This document shows, piece after piece, positions 23,900 through 32,566 of a stretch of DNA of 64,000 nucleotides. The DNA comes from Gillisia xinjiangensis. Lineage in GTDB: Bacteria > Bacteroidota > Bacteroidia > Flavobacteriales > Flavobacteriaceae. Numbering within the stretch: the first letter of the stretch is position 1; every line of letters starts with the position of its first letter. The translations under genes and the position numbers were made by a program. Below the pieces are notes generated by a model, which did no database searches, was not told the DNA's origin, and was given only the letters and a program-made list of their open reading frames with translations. The DNA lies in NCBI RefSeq assembly GCF_046298265.1, contig NZ_JBKAHK010000005.1, forward strand, positions 62,001 through 126,000, written 5' to 3'.

Positions 23900-24700
23900 A
23901 TGAAAGATCTTAAAGGTAAAACGGTTTTAATTACCGGAGGAGGTTCGGGCATAGGTAAACTTATGGGAAAGCTGGTTCTTGAGAAAGGAAGCAACTTAAT
24001 AATTTTTGATATCAATGCTGCAAATCTTAAAACAACAATCTCTGAATTTTCAAAATTGGGAAAAATATCCGGTTACCAGGTGGATGTTTCAAATCCTGAA
24101 GAGGCAGCAAAAGCGGCTTCACTTGTTGAAAAAGAACAGAATGAGGTGGATGTTTTGATCAATAATGCGGGCATCGTGGTTGGGAAATATTTTCACGAAC
24201 ATTCAATTTTGGATATAGAGCGAACCATTAATATTAATACGATTGCCCCTATGTATGTAACCCGGGAGTTTTTGCCGCAAATGATGAGGCGTAATTCGGG
24301 ACATATATGTAATATAGCTTCCTCAGCAGGATTGATCTCCAATCCAAAAATGTCGGTTTATGCAGCAAGCAAATGGGCGCTTATTGGATGGAGCGATAGT
24401 CTTAGGCTGGAGATAAAACAATTGGAAAAGAATATAAATATTACCACTGTCAATCCTTATTATATCGATACCGGAATGTTTTCAGGAGTGCGCTCTTTAG
24501 TCCCGGTTTTAAAGCCGGAAAAAGTTGCCCGACAAGTCATACGAGCTATAGAACGAAATCGAATATTTTTAACAATGCCCTGGAGTATGAGAATTGTTAG
24601 GTTAAGCCAGGGACTATTTCCGGTTTGGTTCTTTGATTGGTTTGTAGGGAAGGTTCTTGGGATGTACAAAACGATGGATCATTTTGAAGGCAGAAAGTAA
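23900..24700 (+). CDS. short-chain dehydrogenase/reductase
   Basis: A 266-residue classical SDR. The NAD(P) motif TGGGSGIG is at 12-19, NNAG at 88-91, the catalytic Ser in ASSAGL (about 141) and Tyr154/Lys158 in YAASK. The C-terminus around GLFPVWFFDWFVGKVLGMYK is hydrophobic, as in SDRs acting on retinoid- or lipid-like substrates. The ATG at 23900 is used because the upstream in-frame start (23840) adds an unrelated 20 residues. An aldehyde dehydrogenase gene follows by 28 bp, so the two may form a two-step oxidation of a lipid alcohol. Confidence 0.88.
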   Translation: MKDLKGKTVLITGGGSGIGKLMGKLVLEKGSNLIIFDINAANLKTTISEFSKLGKISGYQVDVSNPEEAAKAASLVEKEQNEVDVLINNAGIVVGKYFHEHSILDIERTININTIAPMYVTREFLPQMMRRNSGHICNIASSAGLISNPKMSVYAASKWALIGWSDSLRLEIKQLEKNINITTVNPYYIDTGMFSGVRSLVPVLKPEKVARQVIRAIERNRIFLTMPWSMRIVRLSQGLFPVWFFDWFVGKVLGMYKTMDHFEGRK

Positions 24701-24728
24701 GCTGGGCGCTAATTCTAAAAAAAAGTAA

Positions 24729-26114
24729 ATGATAGAAATTTCGAGTACCAAAATAGAAAATATTTATAAAGCTCAGAAAGCATTTCAGGCATCCCACCAA
24801 ACTGAAAGTTTGGATTTCAGGATTGAGATGCTCAAAAAATTAAAGTCGGCGGTTGTTCAATACGAAGATCGGATTTTAGAAGCACTTTGGAAAGATCTTC
24901 ATAAATCCGGGGAAGAAGCTTATCTCACTGAAATCAGCATTCTTAACCAGGAAATTGATTTTCACATAAAGAATTTAAAAAACTGGGTTAAACCACAAAA
25001 AGTGTCTAATCCGGTGCATCTCTTTCCATCGACTGGCAGAATTTATTATGAGCCATTTGGAGTTGTACTTATAATAGCCCCCTGGAATTATCCTTTTCAA
25101 CTGGTTATGAATCCCCTTGTTGGTGCAATAGCTTCAGGTTGCTGTGCTATTTTAAAACCTTCAGAATCCACTGGACATATAGCAGCCGTCATGGATGAAA
25201 TGATAGGAGCAACCTTCGATGAAAATTATATAGCCTTAATTCAGGGCGATCAAAGGGTTGGGGAGCATCTTCTAAAACTGCGCTTCGATAAAATATTTTT
25301 TACAGGAAGTACAAAAGTTGGGAAAATTGTGATGAAAGCCGCGGCAGAAAATCTCACTCCTGTAATACTTGAACTGGGAGGTAAGAGTCCGGGAATTGTA
25401 GATGAGAGTGCAGATATAGATTTGGCAGCCAAACGTATTGCCTGGGGGAAAACCGTCAATGCCGGTCAAACCTGTATAGCTCCGGATTACCTGCTCGTTC
25501 ATCATTCAGTGAAGGAAGAATTAATTAAAAAAATACCTGTTTATCTTGAAGAGATGTACGGAAAAGATATTCAGAAAAGCGAATTTTATGCCCGGATCGT
25601 ACATGAAAAAGCTTTTGATGGATTAGTGGAATTATTGGATAAAAGCAAAGGAAACATCCGTTACAGCGGAACTTTTAACCGGGAAGAATTGTTTTTTCAT
25701 CCAACGATTGTGGACGAGATCTCACCCGGGACGGATTCCCTGATGCAACAGGAAATATTTGGCCCAATATTGCCGGTGATCACCTTCACAAATTTATCGG
25801 AGGCGATCTCTTTTATAAATTCCAGGGAAAAACCACTTGCTCTATATTATTTCGGAAAAAATAAAGAGGCTGAGGAAGTTATAAAAGGAACCAGCTCCGG
25901 AGGAGTTTGTATTAACGACACCCTAATGCATGTAGCCAACCATCATCTGCCTTTTGGTGGAGTTGGAAATTCTGGTTTTGGCACTTATCATGGAAAAGAT
26001 AGTTTTCTCGCATTCAGCCATAAAAGAGCGGTTTTAAACTCGCCTACCTGGATTGATATACCATTTAAATATGCCCCTTTCAAATATTTTGAATTTATAA
26101 AGAAGTTTTTGTAA
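24729..26114 (+). CDS. aldehyde dehydrogenase (class 3-like, membrane-associated)
   Basis: A 461-residue ALDH with Glu215 in ELGGKSPG and catalytic Cys249 in NAGQTCIAPDY. The length and the hydrophobic C-terminal tail (YAPFKYFEFIKKFL) match the class 3 fatty-aldehyde type. It lies 28 bp behind an SDR gene on the same strand, supporting a shared pathway for long-chain alcohols and aldehydes. Confidence 0.92.
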   Translation: MIEISSTKIENIYKAQKAFQASHQTESLDFRIEMLKKLKSAVVQYEDRILEALWKDLHKSGEEAYLTEISILNQEIDFHIKNLKNWVKPQKVSNPVHLFPSTGRIYYEPFGVVLIIAPWNYPFQLVMNPLVGAIASGCCAILKPSESTGHIAAVMDEMIGATFDENYIALIQGDQRVGEHLLKLRFDKIFFTGSTKVGKIVMKAAAENLTPVILELGGKSPGIVDESADIDLAAKRIAWGKTVNAGQTCIAPDYLLVHHSVKEELIKKIPVYLEEMYGKDIQKSEFYARIVHEKAFDGLVELLDKSKGNIRYSGTFNREELFFHPTIVDEISPGTDSLMQQEIFGPILPVITFTNLSEAISFINSREKPLALYYFGKNKEAEEVIKGTSSGGVCINDTLMHVANHHLPFGGVGNSGFGTYHGKDSFLAFSHKRAVLNSPTWIDIPFKYAPFKYFEFIKKFL

Positions 26115-26198
26115 ATGCTTATTCACGGGTATTTAAATCAATAGCTTTGGTCATTATTCGGAAAAAAACCGGATCTCCCGGGGAAGATTTTCCTAAGA

Positions 26199-26402
26199 CT
26201 ACTTTTTCTTATTTTTAATTGGGATGTATTGAATTCCGAAGGATAGAAGCAACAACAGTAAAAACCCAGAACCGGAAATAAAGAAATAGGAATATAGGTT
26301 AGAAAAAGACTCAGAAAAACTCAGGCAAACAAGAGTCATAATATAGCAAAAGGCGAATAAGAAGAATAAAGTGTAACGTAGTATAGTTAAAGGTTTGGGC
26401 AT
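26199..26402 (-). CDS. small two-span membrane protein
   Basis: A 67-residue protein with two hydrophobic helices (about 9-29 and 38-58) and a lysine-rich end (IPIKNKKK). No family recognised. It is convergent with the aldehyde dehydrogenase gene. A positive-inside pattern and a clean start make a real gene likely. Confidence 0.55.
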   Translation of the reverse strand: MPKPLTILRYTLFFLFAFCYIMTLVCLSFSESFSNLYSYFFISGSGFLLLLLLSFGIQYIPIKNKKK

Positions 26403-26716
26403 TAATTCAAAAAAAATTATTTTTATTTAAAAAAATCAATTCAAATATAGTGTTAAAAGTAAGCCTTTTTTATCTGTATAATTATTAATCATTAAAATAC
26501 AGTCCTTCGGTAATTTTGATACGAATTTTTAATCTATCCTCGCTTTTGGTACCAACTCTACCATTTAAAAATAAGGGATACTTTTAAAAAGTGAATTTTC
26601 AAACAATAACCAAGATTTTTAACTCCTTATATAACCTGATAAAAAAATTAATTCAGCCCAAATCCAATACCCGATGGATTAGGCTTTTCTGCTATCTTTG
26701 CCGGAATTAAAACACC
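26403..26716. other. intergenic region with a candidate Dus promoter
   Basis: An AT-rich spacer between divergent genes. The only element I can name is TATCTTTG at 26693-26700, a full match to the -7 element, 17 bp before the Dus start codon. No clear -33 element is seen. Confidence 0.45.
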
Positions 26717-27664
26717 ATGAAATTTACACTGCTCTCCTCCCCACTCCAGGGATTTACAGATTTCAGATTTAGAAATGCCTTTCATCATTACTTTGGAGGA
26801 ATAGACACGTTTTATGCGCCTTACATCCGTTTGGATGGGAAGCTCGTTGTTAAAGCTTCCTACCAACGTGATCTACTGCCTGAAAATAATGCCACCCCGG
26901 AGTTGATCCCGCAGGTTATTACAAACGATGCCGAAGAATTTTTGTTTGTCGCAAAATATGTTCAGCAGTTTGGTTATAAAGAGCTTAACTGGAATTTGGG
27001 TTGCCCATATCCTATGGTTACAAAGCGAGGGATGGGATCCGGACTTATTTGTAATCCCGCAAAAATTGATCATATTTTGGACAGGGTTCATTCAGAAACC
27101 GATATTGTGGTGTCTATGAAAATGCGAATGGGCTATGAAAATAGTGAAGAGATTCTTGATACATTCCCAATTCTGGACAAATATCCGCTTAAAAATATAG
27201 CCATTCACGCCCGGATTGGAAAACAGCTTTATAAGGGGGGAGTAGATCTGGATGCTTTTCAACGCTGTATAGATAATACCAAACATACGCTGTATTACAA
27301 TGGGGATATTACTACAGTAACCGGATTTCAAAGTATGCAGGAGCGTTTTCCTGGTATTGATCAATGGATGATTGGAAGAGGCCTTATTGCCGATCCTTTT
27401 TTGCCCGGCATGATAAAAAATAATACCACCGAATATCCCAAAAACAGATGGGAACTATTCCGGGAGTTTCATGATACCATCTACGAACAGTACGATGCAG
27501 CCCTATCCGGACCAACTCCTATTAAAATGAAAATGCAGGGCTTTTGGGATTATTTTTCCCAGTCATTTTCCAATCCGCAAAAAACGTTTAAGAAGATCAA
27601 AAAGGCCAATAACGCGATTGCATACAAACAAGCCGTGCGGGAAATATTTAACAGCGAACAATAA
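26717..27664 (+). CDS. tRNA-dihydrouridine synthase
   Basis: A 315-residue FMN enzyme of the Dus family, which reduces uridines in tRNA loops. Visible features are the N-terminal SSPLQGFTDFRFR, catalytic Cys96 in NLGCPYPMVTKRGMGSGL, VSMKMRMGY, IHARIGKQLYKG and YNGDITT for flavin binding, and the late GRGLIADPFL. The size and motifs resemble DusC-like members. It is monocistronic or co-transcribed with the radical SAM gene 70 bp downstream; a REP-like element lies between. Confidence 0.9.
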   Translation: MKFTLLSSPLQGFTDFRFRNAFHHYFGGIDTFYAPYIRLDGKLVVKASYQRDLLPENNATPELIPQVITNDAEEFLFVAKYVQQFGYKELNWNLGCPYPMVTKRGMGSGLICNPAKIDHILDRVHSETDIVVSMKMRMGYENSEEILDTFPILDKYPLKNIAIHARIGKQLYKGGVDLDAFQRCIDNTKHTLYYNGDITTVTGFQSMQERFPGIDQWMIGRGLIADPFLPGMIKNNTTEYPKNRWELFREFHDTIYEQYDAALSGPTPIKMKMQGFWDYFSQSFSNPQKTFKKIKKANNAIAYKQAVREIFNSEQ

Positions 27665-27681
27665 ACTACCTTTGCAAGCAT

Positions 27682-27702
27682 TTAATCCCTCTGTGAGGGA
27701 GG
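27682..27702. repeat. REP-like intergenic palindrome (copy 3)
   Basis: TTAATCCCTCTGTGAGGGAGG between the Dus and radical SAM genes; same family as the element at 22003. Confidence 0.5.
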
Positions 27703-27733
27703 TTTTTGATTTTAAGCTTCAATTTTGAAAGAT

Positions 27734-29926
27734 ATGTTACTCCTTACCCCGCCTTTTACTCAATTAAATACTCCGTACCCTGCAACGGCTTATCTAAAAG
27801 GCTTTTTGAAGACAAAACATGTAGACGCTTTTCAAATGGATTTGGGTATTGAAGTTATTCTGGAACTGTTTTCTAAAAAAACCTTCAGGAGATTGTTTGA
27901 TATCGCTTTTGAAACGGATGCAATTGTTTCTGAAAATTGTGAACGTATATATGCGCTAAAAGAACATTATTTGCAACCTCTGGATGAAGTTATCCGATTC
28001 TTTCAGGGCAAAAATCCCACTTTTGCAAGACAAATTTGTACAGATAATTTTTTACCACGTTCCTCCCGGTTTGACCAACTGGATGATATGGACTGGGCAT
28101 TTGGTTCCATGGGAATGCAGGATAAGGCGAAGCATATTGCAACGCTATATCTGGAAGATCTGTCCGATTTTATTATTGAATGTATAGACGATAATTTTGG
28201 CTTTAGCCGCTATGCGGAGCGACTGGGGCAAAGCGCCAATTCCTTTGATGAAATCTATGCTCAATTACAAATGCCCACTACTTTTATAGATGACATTACT
28301 TTAAAAATCCTGGATGGTAGATTAAAGTTGGAACAACCAAAATTGGTGTGTGTTTCGGTGCCTTTTCCTGGGAATTTATACAGCGCTTTTAGATGTGCCC
28401 AATATATAAAAGCCAATTATCCCGAAATAAAAATTGCTATGGGCGGTGGATTTCCTAATACGGAACTCCGCTCGGTTTCAGATGTTCGGGTTTTTGAATT
28501 CTTTGATTTCATCACGCTCGATGACGGGGAGTTACCCATAGAATTAGTACGCTCAAATGTGCTGGATCCAACTCCGGAAAATCTAGATTACAGGCTGTTC
28601 AAAAGGACTTTTTTGATGGAAAAGGGGGAAGTCACCTATAACAACACTTCAGCCAGAGCAGACTATAAACAGGCTGAGGTAGGCACTCCTGATTATTCAG
28701 ATTTGTTCCTCAAGGATTATATTTCGGTTATAGAAATCGCCAATCCTATGCACAGCCTTTGGAGTGATGGCCGTTGGAATAAACTCACGATGGCGCATGG
28801 CTGTTATTGGGGAAAATGTACCTTCTGTGATATCTCCCTGGATTATATAAAAATTTACCAGCCCGTAGCCGCGAAATTACTGGTGAACCGCATGGAGCAA
28901 TTGATCGCGCAAACGGGAGAGACCGGATTTCATTTTGTAGATGAAGCAGCGCCTCCCGCTCTCATGAAAGCGATGGCTTTTGAAATTATTAAGCGAAAAA
29001 TCACGGTTACCTGGTGGGCCAACATTCGGTTCGAAAAGAACTTTACCCGCGATCTTTGTCTGTTGCTGAAAGCTTCAGGTTGTATCGCTATCTCCGGTGG
29101 ACTTGAGGTGGCATCAGACCGACTGCTGAAATTGATCGAAAAAGGGGTTACGGTAGAGCAGGTTGCACAGGTAACCCGAAATTTGACCGAAGCCAATATT
29201 ATGGTGCATTCATATTTGATGTATGGGTACCCCACGCAAACGGTTCAGGAAACTGTGGATAGTCTGGAAATGGTGCGTCAACTTTTTGAAATGGGCATTT
29301 TGCAATCCGGGTTCTGGCATCAGTTTGCGCTTACTGCACATAGTCCTATAGGTTTAAATCCTTCAGAATATGGAATTACGCCACATTACAATGACATCAC
29401 ATTTGCAAATAACGATGTAGATTTCAAGGATAAAACAGGAATTGATCACTCTAAATTTAGCTTCGGATTAAAAAAATCGCTCTTTAATTTTATGCACGGA
29501 ATTGGATTTGATATGCCGCTGCAGGATTGGTTTGATTTTAAAATTCCGAAGACACAGATAAAATCAGATTTGATACAGGCCTATTTAGCACCTGAATTTA
29601 ATTTCGATATAAAACCTTCAGCAAAGATCATCTGGTTAGGCGGTATGCCTTTGATAACTGAACAGGTTAAAACAAAAAGAGGCATAACAAGGCAGCAGCT
29701 AACTCTCTCTTTCCACGATATAACTGAAAGCTTTAATATCACTATGGAAAAAGAGGAAGGGGAGTGGCTGTTGAATTTTCTGGAGCAGTTAATGCCTGAT
29801 AAGGAAAAACAACTAACTTTTTCCCACTTAAAAAAAGATTTTGAAACCCGTTTTGAAGATTTCGAACTTTTCTGGTTCTCCAAACCGATTAAAGTTTTAA
29901 AAGATCACGGTCTGCTGGTGCTTTGA
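27734..29926 (+). CDS. B12-binding-like radical SAM protein with CX4CX2C cluster motif
   Basis: A 730-residue protein. The N-terminal part (about 1-300) resembles a cobalamin-binding Rossmann region with VCVSVPFPGNLYSAF and AMGGGFPNTELR. The iron-sulfur motif is GCYWGKCTFC (Cys357, Cys362, Cys365), CX4CX2C instead of the standard CX3CX2C. The rest continues the radical SAM barrel (ISGGLEVASDRLLKLIEKGV). No peptide or substrate gene is adjacent, so the reaction is unknown. The ATG at 27734 is preferred to TTG at 27725, though both are possible. Confidence 0.85.
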   Translation: MLLLTPPFTQLNTPYPATAYLKGFLKTKHVDAFQMDLGIEVILELFSKKTFRRLFDIAFETDAIVSENCERIYALKEHYLQPLDEVIRFFQGKNPTFARQICTDNFLPRSSRFDQLDDMDWAFGSMGMQDKAKHIATLYLEDLSDFIIECIDDNFGFSRYAERLGQSANSFDEIYAQLQMPTTFIDDITLKILDGRLKLEQPKLVCVSVPFPGNLYSAFRCAQYIKANYPEIKIAMGGGFPNTELRSVSDVRVFEFFDFITLDDGELPIELVRSNVLDPTPENLDYRLFKRTFLMEKGEVTYNNTSARADYKQAEVGTPDYSDLFLKDYISVIEIANPMHSLWSDGRWNKLTMAHGCYWGKCTFCDISLDYIKIYQPVAAKLLVNRMEQLIAQTGETGFHFVDEAAPPALMKAMAFEIIKRKITVTWWANIRFEKNFTRDLCLLLKASGCIAISGGLEVASDRLLKLIEKGVTVEQVAQVTRNLTEANIMVHSYLMYGYPTQTVQETVDSLEMVRQLFEMGILQSGFWHQFALTAHSPIGLNPSEYGITPHYNDITFANNDVDFKDKTGIDHSKFSFGLKKSLFNFMHGIGFDMPLQDWFDFKIPKTQIKSDLIQAYLAPEFNFDIKPSAKIIWLGGMPLITEQVKTKRGITRQQLTLSFHDITESFNITMEKEEGEWLLNFLEQLMPDKEKQLTFSHLKKDFETRFEDFELFWFSKPIKVLKDHGLLVL

Positions 29927-29938
29927 TCCCTATTGAGG
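29925..29938. repeat. REP-like intergenic palindrome (copy 4, degenerate)
   Basis: GATCCCTATTGAGG just at the radical SAM stop codon; a shortened member of the family seen at 22003. Confidence 0.3.
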
Positions 29939-30137
29939 CTGGCCTCGAATTTTTAAAGTGTTTTTCTCCTGATATTGTGGGACACACATCGTGGGTTTGG
30001 CCCTAAAATTTTCCTGGCTGCAAGAAATTAATAAAGGTGTGTTTCCTATGGTGCTAAAAAGGTTTACTGTTTACTTACAATCCAGAATTAATATAATAAA
30101 TCATTATATTGTAACATAATTAGATAGATTAGAAAAT

Positions 30138-30536
30138 ATGCGTTTTGCGATATGCTATGTTAGTACTGCAACCAAAGATCTCCCGCAGAGTGAAGTTGTG
30201 AAAATCCTGGAAGAAACTCAAATCAGAAATAATAAACACGGAGTAAACGGCTTGCTTATTTATTCCGACGGTAATTTTTTTGAGGTTATAGAAGGTGCGG
30301 AAATTAAGATCAAGGATCTTTTTAAAATAATCAGGGAAGATACAAGGCACAAAAATATTATTATGATCTTTGAAAAAGAGGTAGATAAACCATTTTTCGA
30401 GGCTAAGGATGCAAATTTCATTTCAGAAGATACACAGCACCGCCAAATGGACGTAGAGAATTTTTTATACTATATAAAAGATCTTGACGAAGGCACACAA
30501 AAAACGGTGAAAAATATTCTTAAGGCCATCGGTTAA
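30138..30536 (+). CDS. BLUF-domain protein with Gln-to-Glu change at the flavin site
   Basis: A 132-residue stand-alone BLUF (blue-light FAD) domain protein. Tyr7 (ICYVSTAT), the Asn pair 31-32 (NNKHGVNGLL) and the loop YSDGNFFEVIEG align with BLUF. In AppA and Slr1694 the last motif holds the Gln needed for the light reaction (F-x-Q-x-L-E-G); here that position is Glu49. The protein may still bind flavin but with altered or no photocycle. A short C-terminal helix follows. It is monocistronic, with no effector domain attached. Confidence 0.88.
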   Translation: MRFAICYVSTATKDLPQSEVVKILEETQIRNNKHGVNGLLIYSDGNFFEVIEGAEIKIKDLFKIIREDTRHKNIIMIFEKEVDKPFFEAKDANFISEDTQHRQMDVENFLYYIKDLDEGTQKTVKNILKAIG

Positions 30537-30593
30537 CAGGTGATTTCTTTGAAATCCTAAAGGAATGAAGCCTGGCCCTGCGCTATCAAAATT

Positions 30594-30746
30594 TTAATAA
30601 AGATAGAAGATAAGGACACCAACCACCCCTCCAATTAATAAAACATGAAACAGCGCAAAGAGGCTTTTAAAAAAAAGTATATCACGATTTGCGGAAAATT
30701 GGGAACTCAATTCTCTTATTTCAGAATATTTTTTCAATGCTTTCAT
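30594..30746 (-). CDS. 50-residue single-span membrane protein
   Basis: A short frame from ATG at 30746 to TAA: a soluble N-terminal part (MKALKKYSEIRELSSQF) followed by one strong hydrophobic helix (about residues 28-48, ending GVVGVLIFYLY). Third-position base use looks coding. It is convergent with the BLUF gene. No family recognised. Confidence 0.5.
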   Translation of the reverse strand: MKALKKYSEIRELSSQFSANRDILFFKSLFALFHVLLIGGVVGVLIFYLY

Positions 30747-31415
30747 AGCTTGGTTTTAATTGATAGCAATGCAAGAATACAAGTTTAAGTCCAAAGTTTT
30801 TTATGAATTTTTCCAATGGGGTAAACAAGCTGTAAAAACCCAATAAATTAACAATTATTGATGATTATAGGGAAGTCAAATCTTCCTGCAGAAAACTTAT
30901 AATGAGGTATTTGTGTCTTATTTTTGTGATTGTTTTTTTCTCTAAATCCTTTTTATTTTTTAGGATCGATTTAACAATCTAAAAACCTTCAAATTTTTAA
31001 TTTCAGGTAATATCTTTTTCCGGATCTGGGATTTGACCTAGGGGTCTTTCTGCTTTTAACATGCCTTTTGAGCTTGCAGTGCGAGGTAATTGATTAAATA
31101 TGGCTTTGTTCTGAGGGTGTTTATTTTTAATTTAGCGCATTAAAGGACTGTCATTTAAAGATCAGGAATATTAATAAAGATTTTATAGTTTACATTTACA
31201 AGGCATTTCGTGAAAAACAACTAAAAAATGATTCATTTTTAATCCTGCTTTTAACCGAAATCATACCTAAAACCCCGGCACTAATTTTAGCAAAGAATAT
31301 GCAACAGAATGCTGTGGTGAGATAGAAATTTGATTTAAAATCATTAAGAAATGGAGTTCAAACAAATAAATCACATTGGTTAAATTGATAATTTACTTAA
31401 TTCAAATTTTTAAAA
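30747..31415. other. long AT-rich spacer
   Basis: Some 670 bp with no recognisable gene. TATTTTTG near 30917 and TAATTTTA near 31282 resemble -7 elements; the latter may serve the AI-2E transporter gene with a leader of about 125 nt. A small RNA downstream of the first cannot be excluded. Confidence 0.4.
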
Positions 31416-32486
31416 ATGTCACAAGGTAAAAGGATTCTGCTTTATTCCACTTTAGTGTTTGTAGGAGGATATTTTCTGTTTACAGGTCTTGTAGAAGCAA
31501 AGGGTTTTTTGGCACCGTTATTAACTGGGGTTATCCTGGCACTGGTTGTTCTTCCCCTTTCACGGAAAATGGAAAAAGCAGGAATGGGAAGAGGCATTAC
31601 ATCTTTGCTGTCCACCTTTTTAATATTTTTATTCTCTCTTGGTTTAATTTGGCTTATTTCATTTCAGGTAAAGAGTTTTATAGACGATTGGCCGGAAATA
31701 AAGGAAACTATGAAACCCAAAGTGGAGCAACTAAGATCCTTTGTAATGGAACAAACCCCTTTATCCAAAGAAGATATGGATATTTCGGGAGAGGACGGGG
31801 AGTTCTCTTTGATAGCGGCAGTATCCCAGAAGAGTGAGAAGGCGCTAGGTTTTTTTAGTCAGACCTTCGGTTTTTTCGGGACTTATTTACTGGTGTTTAT
31901 CTATACCTTTTTTCTGCTTAATTATAGAAACAAATTTAAGAGATTTATAGTGCTGCTTTTCCCTGATGAAAAGAAAAAAGAGATCCAAAAAGTCGTGGGT
32001 AAATCCGGAACTGTGGTTCAGGAATATTTGGTAGGGACTTTGCTTTTAATGCTTTTTCTTGGGATAGTTTATTCCATAGGGCTTGGCATAACAGGTATTG
32101 ATAATTTTATACTCGTAAGTTTTATTGCGGCTTTTCTAACTCTAATTCCTGTGGTGGGTAACATTATTGGTTTTTCCCTTGCATTGATCTTAGGCTATCT
32201 AACTACAGGGGAAACTTCGGCTTTAATAGGTGTTATAATCACATTTAGTGTAGCCCAGATGCTTGAGAACTATGTGCTTCAGCCATTTGTAATTGGCGAC
32301 AAGGTAGACCTGCACCCCTTTTTCGTTATTTTGGCGGTAATATTGGGAGGGGCAACCTGGGGGATCATAGGAATGATTCTGGCTATCCCGGTTATGGCCA
32401 TTATAACCATAATTTCTTTGAATGTACCGGCCTTATATCCTTTTGGGTTTTTATTCAGTAAAAAAGCGCCCGATAAAAAATCCTGA
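31416..32486 (+). CDS. AI-2E family transporter
   Basis: A 356-residue integral membrane protein with about eight helices and the typical AI-2E/YdgG pattern (VGTLLLMLFLGIVYSIGLGI near residue 208, then FLTLIPVVGNIIG). Members include AI-2 exporters and sodium/proton antiporters, and the general family role is unsettled. A soluble loop of about 70 residues after the third helix is normal. It stands alone, convergent with the antiporter gene. Confidence 0.9.
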   Translation: MSQGKRILLYSTLVFVGGYFLFTGLVEAKGFLAPLLTGVILALVVLPLSRKMEKAGMGRGITSLLSTFLIFLFSLGLIWLISFQVKSFIDDWPEIKETMKPKVEQLRSFVMEQTPLSKEDMDISGEDGEFSLIAAVSQKSEKALGFFSQTFGFFGTYLLVFIYTFFLLNYRNKFKRFIVLLFPDEKKKEIQKVVGKSGTVVQEYLVGTLLLMLFLGIVYSIGLGITGIDNFILVSFIAAFLTLIPVVGNIIGFSLALILGYLTTGETSALIGVIITFSVAQMLENYVLQPFVIGDKVDLHPFFVILAVILGGATWGIIGMILAIPVMAIITIISLNVPALYPFGFLFSKKAPDKKS

Positions 32487-32566
32487 TATCAATACAGAAA
32501 ACGCTGTTTTTTTGGATTATTTACAAAACCGATAAAAGGCTGACTTCCACTTTTCTCGATTTTTGG

